A program made the position numbers and the translations under genes. A DNA stretch of 49,889 nucleotides, taken from Rariglobus sp. (GTDB lineage: Bacteria; Verrucomicrobiota; Verrucomicrobiia; Opitutales; Opitutaceae). Numbering within the stretch: position 1 is the stretch's first letter; each line of letters begins with the position of its first letter. The notes below the pieces were generated by a model. The model did not search any database, was not told where the DNA came from, and was given only the letters and a program-made list of their open reading frames with translations. Where the stretch lies: assembly GCA_029266495.1 (NCBI GenBank), contig JAQSWS010000016.1, positions 1 through 49,889 of the forward strand, read 5' to 3'. Positions 30,945 to 40,037 of this stretch are shown piece after piece.

Positions 30945-32198
30945 TCAGTCCTGCCGCGGCAGGTAGAGGGTCACGGTGGTGCCTTCGCTGAGGCGGGTCT
31001 TGAGATGGAGCAGGGCGCCGTGCGTCTGGACGAGGCGGGCGACGATGGCGAGACCGAGCCCGGTGCCGCGTTCGGCCTTCGTGGTGAAGTAAGGTTCGAA
31101 CATGCGCGCGAGGACCTCGGGGGGGATGCCCGCGCCCTGATCGAGCACGCTGATGCTGACGACGGGGCCGGTGTGTTTGAAATTTTCGCGACCGACAAAC
31201 AATTCGCTGGCCGGATCGGCGGGAAGGGTGAAGTCCGGCGCCTTCTCCAGGGAGTCGGCAACGACCCACACGGTTTGTTTGTGCTCGGTGCTTTGGAAGG
31301 CGTTGATCGCCAGGTTGAGCAGGATCTGGATCAGGTCCGTGGCGTCGATGAGCGGCACGATGTCGATATCGAGCGGCTTGGTGCAGAGCCGGTTGAAACG
31401 AACCTCCGGGTGGGCTTTGAGGAGGGACTGCAGGTCGACGAGGATCTGGTTGACCGAGAGCTGGCGGCCCGGTGCATCCTGGTGGTGAATGAAGCGGAGG
31501 TAGCGCGAGGCGATGGCGGTGCAGGTGCTGACCTGGCGGCCGATGTATTCGAGGCTGGAGCGGACCTTGTCGAGGTCGTTGCCGTGGAGGAAGGCGACGT
31601 TTTTCAGACGTTCCTCAAGAAGTTGAACATAGCCGCTGATGACGGTGAGCGGGTTGTTGATGTCGTGGATGACGCCGGCGTAAATCTCGTTGGTCGTGCG
31701 CGCCATCTCCTCGCGAAGCGCGATGTCGCTGAGGCGCAGGTTGAGGTCCTGGAGCCGTTCCGCGGTGCTGGCAAGGGTGTCGGAGATCGAGCGCAAATGG
31801 AGTGCGCGGGCGGCGGCGGCCCGGATCGTCGAGAGGTCGAAGGGCTTGCTCAGGTAATCGCAGGCGCCGAGGCGAAGGGCCTGGCGCGCGGTGTCGAGCG
31901 TCTCGTAGGCCGTGAGCATGATGACCTCGATGCGGGAGTCGATCTGCTTGAGGTTCTGGAGGACCTCGATGCCGGTGCTTCCCGACATGCGGATGTCGAG
32001 GATGGCAACGTGGATGGTGTGTTCGCGCGCGTAGGCCAGGGCTTTTTCGCCGCTCTCCACGGTGTGCACGTTGAACTCGTTGCGGAACACCATGCGGAGG
32101 GACTGGCGCGGGCCCTCCTCGTCATCGACCACCAGCAGGGTGAATTTACGGGGTTCAGCCACGGAAGGAACACGGGTGGAGGCAGTCTCAGAGGTCAT
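30945..32198 (-). CDS. Receiver-histidine kinase hybrid (REC-HK)
   Basis: 417 residues. The N-terminal receiver has D25-D26 (VVDDEE), phospho-acceptor D68 (AILDIR) and K118 (LSKPF). After a coiled coil comes a kinase with H178 in VIHDINNPLTVISGY, and ATP-binding boxes NLAINAF (N box), VLDQGAGIPPE (G1) and RGTGLGLAIV (G2). No membrane part, so it is cytoplasmic. A REC domain at the N-terminus of a kinase suggests it is controlled by another kinase, possibly one of the two encoded upstream in the same direction. Its promoter or readthrough from the FadL-type gene (69 bases away) is uncertain. Confidence 0.9.
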   Translation of the reverse strand: MTSETASTRVPSVAEPRKFTLLVVDDEEGPRQSLRMVFRNEFNVHTVESGEKALAYAREHTIHVAILDIRMSGSTGIEVLQNLKQIDSRIEVIMLTAYETLDTARQALRLGACDYLSKPFDLSTIRAAAARALHLRSISDTLASTAERLQDLNLRLSDIALREEMARTTNEIYAGVIHDINNPLTVISGYVQLLEERLKNVAFLHGNDLDKVRSSLEYIGRQVSTCTAIASRYLRFIHHQDAPGRQLSVNQILVDLQSLLKAHPEVRFNRLCTKPLDIDIVPLIDATDLIQILLNLAINAFQSTEHKQTVWVVADSLEKAPDFTLPADPASELFVGRENFKHTGPVVSISVLDQGAGIPPEVLARMFEPYFTTKAERGTGLGLAIVARLVQTHGALLHLKTRLSEGTTVTLYLPRQD

Positions 32199-32267
32199 AT
32201 GCGATCGGTATTGAGAGGGCGTGGTGAGGGTGGTGACAAATGCCGGCGGGAGGGCGGGGGCGACCGG

Positions 32268-33515
32268 TCAGAATGAGTAACGGCCGGAGAGGCTGATGGC
32301 GTCGAGGGTGCTTTCGTAACGACCGTCGGGTGATTCGCCAAACGGAACGCTGGACGGTGCGCCCTGGACGGTGCGGGAGGCTTTGAATCCGTGCTGGTAG
32401 GTGAAGTAGCAGGACAGGGAGCCGAAGGTGCGGCCGATGCCGACGCTGGCGAGATGACGGGACATGTCGGGCACGGCGGGGTTGAAGGTGGAGGACGGCA
32501 CGGAGTTTTCGCTGTAGCAATAGCCCGCACTGACGCGCCAGCCATCGGGCAGGTGACGGGTCACGCCGAAGAGGTAGTAATAGCTCGCCTTCCACTCGAA
32601 GGGGATGTCCGTGGTGACGAGCGTGGAGCGCAGGGTGGTGGTGTTGAGGAGATCCCAGTTGGTGCGGTCGACGGCGATTTCGAGGTTCCAGTCGGGAGTG
32701 GGGCGCCAGGAGTATCCGAGGGTGATGACGTCGGGGAAGGGGAGATCGACGGATGCGGAGGAGCTGAGCCCGAAAGGAGAAAGTTCGACGGAGCCTTCGA
32801 AATGGCTGGTCGAGCGGCTTTGGTAGTTAAGACCGAATACATGGCGGTCGTTGAGCCGCCACATGATGCCGAGATTGTAGCCGAAGGAGGTGTCGTCGCC
32901 CTCGAAGCGAAATTCATCGCCGGGTGCCGGGGAGAGTCCCCTGCGGAGGTCGGCCTCCACTTGGTTGACCTGAAGGCCGGCGCCGATGGAGAGGTGATCC
33001 GATACCTTCCACGCGAGGGTCGGGGCAATCGTGATGAAGATGATTTCGTTGCGGGTGGCGATGGTGCGGAAGCCGGAATCGTCGGGCCATTCGGTGGCCT
33101 GGCCGAAGGGGGAGTAAACGCCGAGGCCGTAACTCAGGCGGGAGTTTTGAGGAGTGTAGGACGCGTAAAGCTGGGGGATGATCGCGATGTCGCGCTCCGC
33201 CTCGACCCTGCTGCCGCCGGCCGGGATATAATCGTAGCGTGAGCTGATGACATAGCTGCCACCCTGCACCTGAAGGCCGGAAAGCTGGGTCAGGCCGGCG
33301 GGGTTGTAGTAGATGGCGGACGGATTGTCGGCGGTGGCCACGAAGGCATTGCCGCGGGCGGTGGCCTCGGCGTCCTGGTTGGGCAGGCGGGTGCCGTTTG
33401 CGAGGGCGGCCGAGGGAGCGAGGAGGGCTCCGAAGGCCAGCGAGGAAAGTGCCAGTGAGAACGGGAAACGGGCACGGTGATGAGGGGTGGACATCGTCGG
33501 AGTGGGGTTATTCAT
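32268..33515 (-). CDS. FadL/OmpP1-type outer membrane protein
   Basis: 415 residues from ATG 33515; GTG 33530 and ATG 33494 are alternatives, and all retain the signal peptide (LALSSLAFGALLAPSAALA). The mature start is NGTRLPNQDAEATARGNAF and the following NPSAIYYNPAGLTQLSG is the hallmark of FadL-type barrels. The end is a barrel strand (ISLSGRYSF) with terminal Phe, as recognised by the BAM complex. It transports hydrophobic molecules such as fatty acids across the outer membrane. The start lies eight bases after the stop of the upstream kinase. Confidence 0.9.
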   Translation of the reverse strand: MNNPTPTMSTPHHRARFPFSLALSSLAFGALLAPSAALANGTRLPNQDAEATARGNAFVATADNPSAIYYNPAGLTQLSGLQVQGGSYVISSRYDYIPAGGSRVEAERDIAIIPQLYASYTPQNSRLSYGLGVYSPFGQATEWPDDSGFRTIATRNEIIFITIAPTLAWKVSDHLSIGAGLQVNQVEADLRRGLSPAPGDEFRFEGDDTSFGYNLGIMWRLNDRHVFGLNYQSRSTSHFEGSVELSPFGLSSSASVDLPFPDVITLGYSWRPTPDWNLEIAVDRTNWDLLNTTTLRSTLVTTDIPFEWKASYYYLFGVTRHLPDGWRVSAGYCYSENSVPSSTFNPAVPDMSRHLASVGIGRTFGSLSCYFTYQHGFKASRTVQGAPSSVPFGESPDGRYESTLDAISLSGRYSF

Positions 33516-33522
33516 CGAAAGA

Positions 33523-35544
33523 CTATTCACCGGCGGGTTTGGTGGTCACTTGAACCGGAAGCGTGATCACAATGTCGCCGATGGCCCCGTGGGGGCGAGC
33601 GAAAATCTCGGCGTTGCCGCCATGATCTTGTAGTATCTTTTTCGTTACGGCCAGGCCGAGGCCGAGGCCGACGCTCCGGGTGGTGTAGAAGGGCTCGAAC
33701 GCGCGCGTGGCGGCCTCGGGGGAAAAACCCTGGACCGGGTTGACGACGCCGATGCGGCAGCGACGGACGCCGTCGGAGACGACGGTCTCGGTGCGAATGG
33801 TGATCTCGGCCGGGCCGTTGGCGGACTGCGCGGCATTGAGGATCACTTCTCCCAAGGCATGCCGAAGGCTGCGCGGCTCGCATAAAATGCGCAGGTCGGC
33901 CGGGGTGTTTACCTGCTTGAGCGTGACGGGCGTGGGCAGGTGGGCGGTGGCATAGTCGCCCGCCTGGCGAAGCAGGTCGCCCAGCAGATGAGTTTCCACG
34001 GGCTCGTTCAAGGGACGGGCGAGGAAGGCGAGCTGGTCGGCGCAGCGCAGGATGCGGACCGTTTCCCGGGCGAGCGAAGCCTCGAGGGACACGCGGAAAT
34101 CCTCACGCGCATACTCGGTGGGAAGGAGCTGGCGATGCGTCTCGAGGGAAAGGAGGGCGTTGCGGATTTCGTGGGAGAATTTCTCCGCGATGAGCGCGAT
34201 CAAGCGGGCGTGCTCCTTGCCGACCTCTGCGCGGCGGGCCGCTTCGATCGCGGTGTGGTCCTCGATGGTGACAAGGATGGCGGAGGTGGCGGCCTGGTCG
34301 TTGAGATGGAAGGCGGTCACCGTGACGAGCAGGGTGCGTGTCTCGTGAAGATAATGAGCGCAGGCGGATTCGCGGCCGCCGTTGAGCACCTCAAAGAGCA
34401 TGCTTGCGAGGCGTTGGGGAAGGTCGGCGAACCCGAGGGCGCGACCGGCGGGGACGGCGAGGTTGAGCACACGACTGAGCGCGGGGTTGGCCTGCAGGAT
34501 ACTGAGATCCCGGGCGACGACGAGGCAGCCGGCGCCCATTTGCCCGAGGATGTTGGCGAGCAGGCGATGGTTGGTGGCGAGCTGGTCGTGAAGCCAGCTG
34601 TTCTTGATCGCGAGGCCGAGTTCCTCGAGGAGGTGAAACAGGAGTTGCAACTCCTGGTCGTTGAGGCGCAGGCCGGTGAGACGTCCGCCCAGAACGGCGA
34701 TGCCGAGAAGGCGTTCACGGTCGAGGATGGGAATGGCGATGTGGCCGCCGAGAATTTCAAACTCGCGGCGGGCGTCGGTCGTAAGCCCGGGGCCGACGTC
34801 GGCTTGAAGGATGCGGCCGTCGGTGGCGATGGCCGCGCCGATTCCCCCGTCGAGGGAGAGTTCGAAGAAGCGATAGAGATCGGCGGCGATGCCGGCGGAG
34901 CAGGCGCAGGGCAGCCGGCGGGAGGCCGCGACGGGGCCGGGGAGAAACGGATTCTGTGGCGGTTGCAGGAAAATGGCGATGCGGTTGACGCTGATGACCT
35001 CGCGAAGCTTGAGCACAAACTCCTGGAGGAGGGTGCGCACATTCAACGAGTGGCTGAAGAGCCGCGAAAAATCGCGGAGGATTTCCAGGTTGGACGGCAC
35101 GCCCGCGAGGCTCGTGCGGATTTCCGGAACGATGCGGGGCGGGATTTCGAGCGGACCCGACTGGCGCGAGGCCAGGCCTCCCGAGCCGGTGGCGAGGAGG
35201 CGGTCGAACACCGTGATGGCGAGCGCGCTGCGCAGGGGCTTTTTCAGGACGAAGGAGACACCGTGGAGGATGGCATCCTCCTCCCACTCGCGAATGGAGT
35301 TGGCCGCGGCGGCAACCAAGGGCACGTCGGGCAGGTGGCGGCGGACCTCGTCAACCAGGCGGATCGCGCCGGCGTCGGTGAGGTCGGTATCGATCACGCA
35401 CAGATCGATGCAGGCGGGCGGCAGCGACTCGCGGATGAGTTCGGCGCGGGGTAAATGGACGATGCTGAAACGATCGGCCGGGACGAGGGTCTTGAGCGAC
35501 TCGGCGGTATGGGCGTGGGCTGCGATGACAAGTATCCGGTTCAT
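33523..35544 (-). CDS. Hybrid sensor kinase: degenerate receiver, GAF, PAS and kinase
   Basis: 673 residues from ATG 35544, overlapping the upstream kinase's stop (ATGA). Residues 1-110 have receiver folding with an acidic D52-x-D54 and a LKKPLRSA lysine, but the usual acidic pair after strand 1 is missing (VIAAHAHT), so phosphorylation may be impaired. Then a GAF-like domain (about 155-330), a PAS-like part (about 335-430), and a kinase with FSHEIRNALLSLE as H box, and later VGLGLGLAVTKKIL as G2 box. There is no membrane span. It probably integrates a small-molecule signal, inferred from GAF and PAS. Confidence 0.87.
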   Translation of the reverse strand: MNRILVIAAHAHTAESLKTLVPADRFSIVHLPRAELIRESLPPACIDLCVIDTDLTDAGAIRLVDEVRRHLPDVPLVAAAANSIREWEEDAILHGVSFVLKKPLRSALAITVFDRLLATGSGGLASRQSGPLEIPPRIVPEIRTSLAGVPSNLEILRDFSRLFSHSLNVRTLLQEFVLKLREVISVNRIAIFLQPPQNPFLPGPVAASRRLPCACSAGIAADLYRFFELSLDGGIGAAIATDGRILQADVGPGLTTDARREFEILGGHIAIPILDRERLLGIAVLGGRLTGLRLNDQELQLLFHLLEELGLAIKNSWLHDQLATNHRLLANILGQMGAGCLVVARDLSILQANPALSRVLNLAVPAGRALGFADLPQRLASMLFEVLNGGRESACAHYLHETRTLLVTVTAFHLNDQAATSAILVTIEDHTAIEAARRAEVGKEHARLIALIAEKFSHEIRNALLSLETHRQLLPTEYAREDFRVSLEASLARETVRILRCADQLAFLARPLNEPVETHLLGDLLRQAGDYATAHLPTPVTLKQVNTPADLRILCEPRSLRHALGEVILNAAQSANGPAEITIRTETVVSDGVRRCRIGVVNPVQGFSPEAATRAFEPFYTTRSVGLGLGLAVTKKILQDHGGNAEIFARPHGAIGDIVITLPVQVTTKPAGE

Positions 35545-37685
35545 GAAGGGAGGGATGTGGCGGGGGGCTCGACGGGATCGGTCGGGAGGTCGATTTGAAC
35601 GGTGGTCCCCTGTCCTTCGATGCTATGCAACGTGATCGTGCCGCGATGAAGGTGAACAATCTTCTGGCAGATGGTCAGGCCCAGGCCGAAGCCTCGCGTC
35701 TGGTCCCCGAGATCCTTGGTGGTGAAGTAAGGGGCGAAAACCCGGTTCAGGTTTTCGCGCGAGATGCCGGCGCCGCGGTCGATGACCTGCAGGCGCATCC
35801 ACGGGGGGCGTCCGGGCACGCGGGGAAGTTGAACGGCGCGCACGACGATCAAGGAGCCGGGAGGGGACGCGTCGACGGCGTTGAAGACGAGGTTGGAGAG
35901 CAGGCGCTGGAGCAGAATGCTGTCCGCGTAAAAATCGAAGGGCACCGGGAGATCGCACACCAGGCTCATGTTGCGCTTGGCCAGTTGATGCTGGCAGACG
36001 GAGAGCAGGCTGGCGAAGAGCTCCCGGGCCGAGAGCGGGCCAATCTTGGGCGTCAGGGTGTTCGAAAAAAACACGGCCTCGCGGATATAGGCGCGAATCG
36101 TCTCCATGTTCCTCGTCGCGATTTCGAGAAACTCCTCCTCATCGGGGTCGCCCTTCACCTTGGCTTTGACCAGCTGCAAGCAGGTGTGGATCGGGGTCAG
36201 CAGGTTGTTCAAATCATGGGCCAGTCCGCGGGACATCACCGCAAGCGACTCCAGTTGCTCGGTCAGTTCGACACGTTTCTTGAGGCGGATCTGGTCGAGC
36301 ACCAGGCTCAGGCTTTTGGCGAGGGTGACGAGCAGTTCCAGATCGTGGGACGTGTAGGTGGTTTCAGACTGTTTTTTGCCCAGCAGCAGGAAACCAAACG
36401 GCTCCTGGTTTGAATAAAGAGGCAGGCATAACTCGGGTTGCAATTTGGTCAGCAGGGAGAGCGCCTCCTTTTCCTGGTGGGTGGTGGGGTTGAACGGCCG
36501 GTGAAGGCGGAAGTCCACGGACTCGACGGGGTTGGTCCGGAAAAACTCCATCATCGGCGCGCACAGGTTGATATCCATCGGGGTGGCGGAGGCGGGGTTC
36601 TCCCGCTGCACGACCAGCTGGTTGGTTTGCGGGTCGAGGACGGCCACATGAAGGGAGCTGATTCGCATCGTCTTCAGCAACAGGCCCTCCACGTCATCAA
36701 GCAGGCGGCTGGCGTCGGTGTAGAAATGAATGGATTCCGTGAACCCGCTGATTTGCTCCTGATATTCGAAGCGATCGCCCAGGATGCGTCGTTCAAGCGC
36801 CTCCGCCCCTCCGCCCAGGAGCTTTGGGAAGAACAGGGAGCTGATGCAGCCGCTGATCACCATCGCGACGAGGCAGGAGGCAAAGGAGAACAGGGTGAAG
36901 CTTCCGGGTATGACCAGTGCGGAAATAAACATCAGGCCGAACCCGATGGCGGAGAAAAACAGCAGCCGGACCAGCATGGCGGCGAGCCGTCCCAGCGCGA
37001 AGCGGATGTCGAGCAACTGGTTTTGGAGCACGCTGTAGGACACGACGACGGGGAACATGAACGCCGCCAGCGTTCCTAATGGATACACCACCACCGACGT
37101 GCCCGGATAATGGTAGAAACCCAGGACCGGCAGAAGGTCGTGGGCGCCGAGAATCATCAGCAATGCGAGCGCTGAAATCATCGCGGATACGCGCCGGCGA
37201 TGCAGGACGCCGAGGCTCCGGCGCCGCTTGAACATCAACCACACGCTGAGCGAGCCCAGGATCGTGACCATGTTCGACAGCACCCAGTAGAGCGGCCCGG
37301 CGATGGCGTAATAAACGACGTCCACCCGGCGGATGCCCGAGATGAAGTAGTCGGTGAAATTGGAGAAGGCCAGCAGGACGCTGATTGCGTAGGCCCAGGG
37401 CAGCACCCGGTTCATCCGTATCCCCGTCACCAATACAGCGAGGTGGGTGTAAAGGACGGGCAGGAAGATCACCCCGAAGTGAAGCATCCGCGCGATGGCC
37501 AGGGCGGTGGTCTCGTCCTGCACGCGGAACAGCGAAAAGGCGCCCAGTGTCCAGATCGTCAGGGACAGGCCCCAGTAGCAGAAGATGCGGTTGGTGAGGG
37601 ATCGAAAGTCGCGGCTGACCACGAAGAGGGACAGCAGCAGATTGCCGATGCCCGCCACCAGTGGTGCTAGCTGGAAAAAGTCCAT
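35541..37685 (-). CDS. Membrane histidine kinase with N-terminal multi-span domain and GAF
   Basis: 714 residues from ATG 37685; the longer open frame above it is inside the ketosynthase gene. About eight membrane spans fill residues 1-290 (for example FFQLAPLVAGIGNLLLSLFVV, VLPWAYAISVLLAF, SALVIPGSFTLFSFASC), then a GAF-like domain (about 300-470), and a kinase with SRGLAHDLNNLLTPIHT as H box (H-D-L-N-N, a variant of the usual H-E-x-x-N/R) and FGLGLTICQKIVHLH as G2. The layout resembles PrsK-type kinases. Start overlaps the FabF stop (TGATG), stop overlaps the next kinase start. Confidence 0.88.
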   Translation of the reverse strand: MDFFQLAPLVAGIGNLLLSLFVVSRDFRSLTNRIFCYWGLSLTIWTLGAFSLFRVQDETTALAIARMLHFGVIFLPVLYTHLAVLVTGIRMNRVLPWAYAISVLLAFSNFTDYFISGIRRVDVVYYAIAGPLYWVLSNMVTILGSLSVWLMFKRRRSLGVLHRRRVSAMISALALLMILGAHDLLPVLGFYHYPGTSVVVYPLGTLAAFMFPVVVSYSVLQNQLLDIRFALGRLAAMLVRLLFFSAIGFGLMFISALVIPGSFTLFSFASCLVAMVISGCISSLFFPKLLGGGAEALERRILGDRFEYQEQISGFTESIHFYTDASRLLDDVEGLLLKTMRISSLHVAVLDPQTNQLVVQRENPASATPMDINLCAPMMEFFRTNPVESVDFRLHRPFNPTTHQEKEALSLLTKLQPELCLPLYSNQEPFGFLLLGKKQSETTYTSHDLELLVTLAKSLSLVLDQIRLKKRVELTEQLESLAVMSRGLAHDLNNLLTPIHTCLQLVKAKVKGDPDEEEFLEIATRNMETIRAYIREAVFFSNTLTPKIGPLSARELFASLLSVCQHQLAKRNMSLVCDLPVPFDFYADSILLQRLLSNLVFNAVDASPPGSLIVVRAVQLPRVPGRPPWMRLQVIDRGAGISRENLNRVFAPYFTTKDLGDQTRGFGLGLTICQKIVHLHRGTITLHSIEGQGTTVQIDLPTDPVEPPATSLPS

Positions 37686-38935
37686 CAACCGTTGAACGCT
37701 CTGAAGATCAGGCAGGAGTTTTTCCCGCCGAAACCTGCGTTTAGATTGATGGCGGTTTTTACGGGAAAATGGCGTGCGGTGCCGGGAACGTAGTCGAGGT
37801 CGCAGCCGTCCTCGGGGTCGGTGAGATTGATCGTCGGGGGAATGACCTTGCGATCGATGGACAGGACGCAAATGGCCGCCTCCAGCGCGGCGGCGGCGCC
37901 GGCCAGATGGCCGGTGACCGGCTTGGTTCCGCTCACCTGCACCCGCTTGGCGTGGTCCTTGAAAATCTGCTTGATGACGCGGGTTTCATTGAGGTCGTTG
38001 GTCTGCGTGGCGGTCGCGTGGGCGTTGATGTAGTCGACCTCGGAGGGAAGCAGGCGCGCGCGGTAAAACGCCTTTTCCATCGCCTGCCGGATGCCGATGC
38101 CCTCCGGGTGTTGCGCGACCGAGTGATAGGCCTCCGAACTGCTTCCGTGGCTGAGCACCTCGGCATAGATGCGGGCATTGCGGGCGAGCGCGTGGGACAG
38201 TTCCTCCAAAACGAGAAAGGCGGCGCCTTCACCCAGCAGAAAGCCGTCGCGCTGGCGGTCGAAGGGACGCATGGACGTCGCGGGCGCCTCGTTGCGTTTG
38301 GTGAGTGATTTCGAGGCGCAAAACGTGCCGACGTAGGCATCCACGATCGGCGCCTCGGTGGCCCCGGCCACCATGATGTCGGCATCGTCGTTGCGGATGG
38401 CGTTGAGCGCGTAGCCGATGGCGTCGTTGCCGGAAGAGCAGGCGGTGCAAATGGTGAGGGCCTGGCAGGGGACGCCCAGGTCGAGCGCGATTTCCGAACT
38501 GCCGCCGCCGCAGTAGGCGTTCATCAGGGAAAACGTGTTCAGTCCCTTGACTCCCTTGGCGATGAAGGAGCGATGGCTGTCGAAGGTATGCTGCATGCCC
38601 GACACGGAGGTGCCCTCGACGATGCCCATGCGCCCGGGGTTGATGTTGGCCAGATCCACGCCGCAATCCTTCATCGCCTCCCGGGCCGCGATGATTCCGA
38701 ATTGCAGGGAGCGATCGAGCCGGCGCGCCTTTTTGAAATCGATGTAGTCCTCGGCGACGTAGTTGTGCAGCTGGCAGGCGATCCTTGTCGGGAAGCTGCT
38801 GCAATCAAAGTGGGTGATCGGTCCCGCGGCGCTGCGACCGGCGCAGAGGCTCTCCCAAAACGTGTCCACGGTGAGACCGTTGGGCGCGAGCAGGCCGATA
38901 CCGGTTACAACGACTCTGCGGTCTGGATAATCCAT
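37685..38935 (-). CDS. fabF: Beta-ketoacyl-ACP synthase II-like ketosynthase
   Basis: 416 residues from ATG 38935. Complete Cys-His-His catalytic triad: C166 in TACSSGND, H306 in INAHATAT, H343 in TGHLAG, with K338 nearby. The N-terminal VVVTGIGLLAPNGL and the C-terminal NLNAGFGGKNSCLIF are family features. It elongates acyl-ACP chains in the cytoplasm. Not part of a normal fatty-acid cluster: neither an ACP nor other fab genes are near; it sits between an ICMT-like gene and two kinases, so a specialised lipid or polyketide-type product is possible (inference). Confidence 0.9.
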   Translation of the reverse strand: MDYPDRRVVVTGIGLLAPNGLTVDTFWESLCAGRSAAGPITHFDCSSFPTRIACQLHNYVAEDYIDFKKARRLDRSLQFGIIAAREAMKDCGVDLANINPGRMGIVEGTSVSGMQHTFDSHRSFIAKGVKGLNTFSLMNAYCGGGSSEIALDLGVPCQALTICTACSSGNDAIGYALNAIRNDDADIMVAGATEAPIVDAYVGTFCASKSLTKRNEAPATSMRPFDRQRDGFLLGEGAAFLVLEELSHALARNARIYAEVLSHGSSSEAYHSVAQHPEGIGIRQAMEKAFYRARLLPSEVDYINAHATATQTNDLNETRVIKQIFKDHAKRVQVSGTKPVTGHLAGAAAALEAAICVLSIDRKVIPPTINLTDPEDGCDLDYVPGTARHFPVKTAINLNAGFGGKNSCLIFRAFNG

Positions 38936-38946
38936 GGGGGAGGGAA

Positions 38947-39525
38947 TCAGCAGGTGGGGCCGCGCCAGGGGAGAACGGCGGGAGTGGTCTTGCGAAAACG
39001 CAGGTAGTCGTCGCCGAACTGGACGATCATCGCGCGTTCCTCCAGGCGAATGCGGGCGACCAGGCTGGGGACAAAGAAGAACACGAAGACGATCCACGTG
39101 TAGACGGAGTTCATGAACAACATCGCGCCGACCAGCTCCAGGATGGCCGCGAGATAGATCGGGTGCCGCACCCAGCGGAAGGGGCCGCTGCGGACCAGCT
39201 CGTGTTCGCGGCGGATCTCGATGTGGACGCTCCACATGCGACCGAGCGCGCGCACGGCGGCGGCGCGCACGACGAAGGAGAGACCGGCGACGATCAGGCC
39301 GGCGATGAAGTTGACCGTGTGGAACCCGGTGTCCCGCACCAGATATTCGACGAGGGCGAGCGTGACCACCAAGGTGCCGCTGATGAGCAACGCGAGAAAG
39401 GTGGCGCGTTCGTTGACCTGACCCGTGACGACGTTGCGTTTGACGAAGAACTCCCGGATGCGGGCTGCGTAGAGCGCAATCGCGCAAAAAACCGGTAAAA
39501 GATCCAAGGTGGATTGCATGGACAT
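38947..39525 (-). CDS. Isoprenylcysteine carboxyl methyltransferase-like membrane protein
   Basis: 192 residues, beginning ATG 39525 (or ATG 39519). Four to five spans and the diagnostic cofactor-binding motif RSGPFRWVRHPIYLAAILEL followed by ARIRLEERAMIVQFGDDYLRF, which match the ICMT/PEMT family. Such enzymes methylate lipidic substrates in the membrane; bacterial members have been linked to polyketide-type lipids, but the substrate here is unknown. First gene of the leftward operon; 11 bases precede the FabF start. Confidence 0.85.
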   Translation of the reverse strand: MSMQSTLDLLPVFCAIALYAARIREFFVKRNVVTGQVNERATFLALLISGTLVVTLALVEYLVRDTGFHTVNFIAGLIVAGLSFVVRAAAVRALGRMWSVHIEIRREHELVRSGPFRWVRHPIYLAAILELVGAMLFMNSVYTWIVFVFFFVPSLVARIRLEERAMIVQFGDDYLRFRKTTPAVLPWRGPTC

Positions 39526-40037
39526 AAGGTCAGCTTGAAAGCGAGCCCGTCGAAGAATTGCGAACTCTATCCTCCGGCGGATTCCAATTTTTGACCTTTA
39601 ATTAACGCGGTCGAATTGCAGCCGCGTCCGTCGGGTCGCGCTCCGGCTTCGGCATCCGTGTGCGGATCGTAATGAGCACGTGGCATGGCGCTAATAATTG
39701 AACGTGCAATCATCCGTCACATCGCCAGTCGGAGCGCCGCCGGTGCGATGCCGCGCAGCCGGGTTGCACTCCTCGCTCTTGTGAACGAAAGCGGCGGCGC
39801 CCGGATGCGCCGGACGTTTCGCGTGACTTCGTTTCCGCAGTAGAAAGAGGGGTGATTTCAGGTAGTGTTCAGTCCCTACTTTTTCTTTCCGGATACACTA
39901 CGGGAGGGCGCGTCCTTGTTTCGCGCTTTGCCTGGCGAGGCCGGGGAGGTGGATGGGGTGACGCGCCCGCTCGCCGGTGGTGACCGGCGGTTCGCCCTAC
40001 CATCGAACGGGTGGCCCGCGCCCCGCGTTGGAGACCA
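39526..40037. other. Intergenic region, no gene seen
   Basis: About 510 bases between the ICMT-like gene and the ThuA-like gene. The 39566-39605 stretch is AT-rich and could hold the promoter of the leftward operon, but no clear -35/-10 pair. An inverted repeat GGGCGCGTC (39906-39914) / GACGCGCCC (39960-39968) and a second, GTAGTG...CACTAC just before it, form palindrome-rich sequence of the interspersed type. Open frames here lack start context and family signals. Confidence 0.5.

Noticed and set aside
30699-32276. 525-residue open frame on the + strand
   Set aside because: Antisense to rmuC end and the REC-kinase, which have clear motifs. No RBS or domain.
33940-35454. 504-residue open frame on the + strand opposite the hybrid kinase
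   Set aside because: It is antisense to a gene with clear kinase motifs and has no family signal; long antisense frames are common here because of GC-rich third positions.
38936-39487. N-terminal extension of the ketosynthase frame
   Set aside because: It overlaps the ICMT-like gene in another frame; ATG 38935 (MDYPDRRVVVTGIG) is the family-type start.
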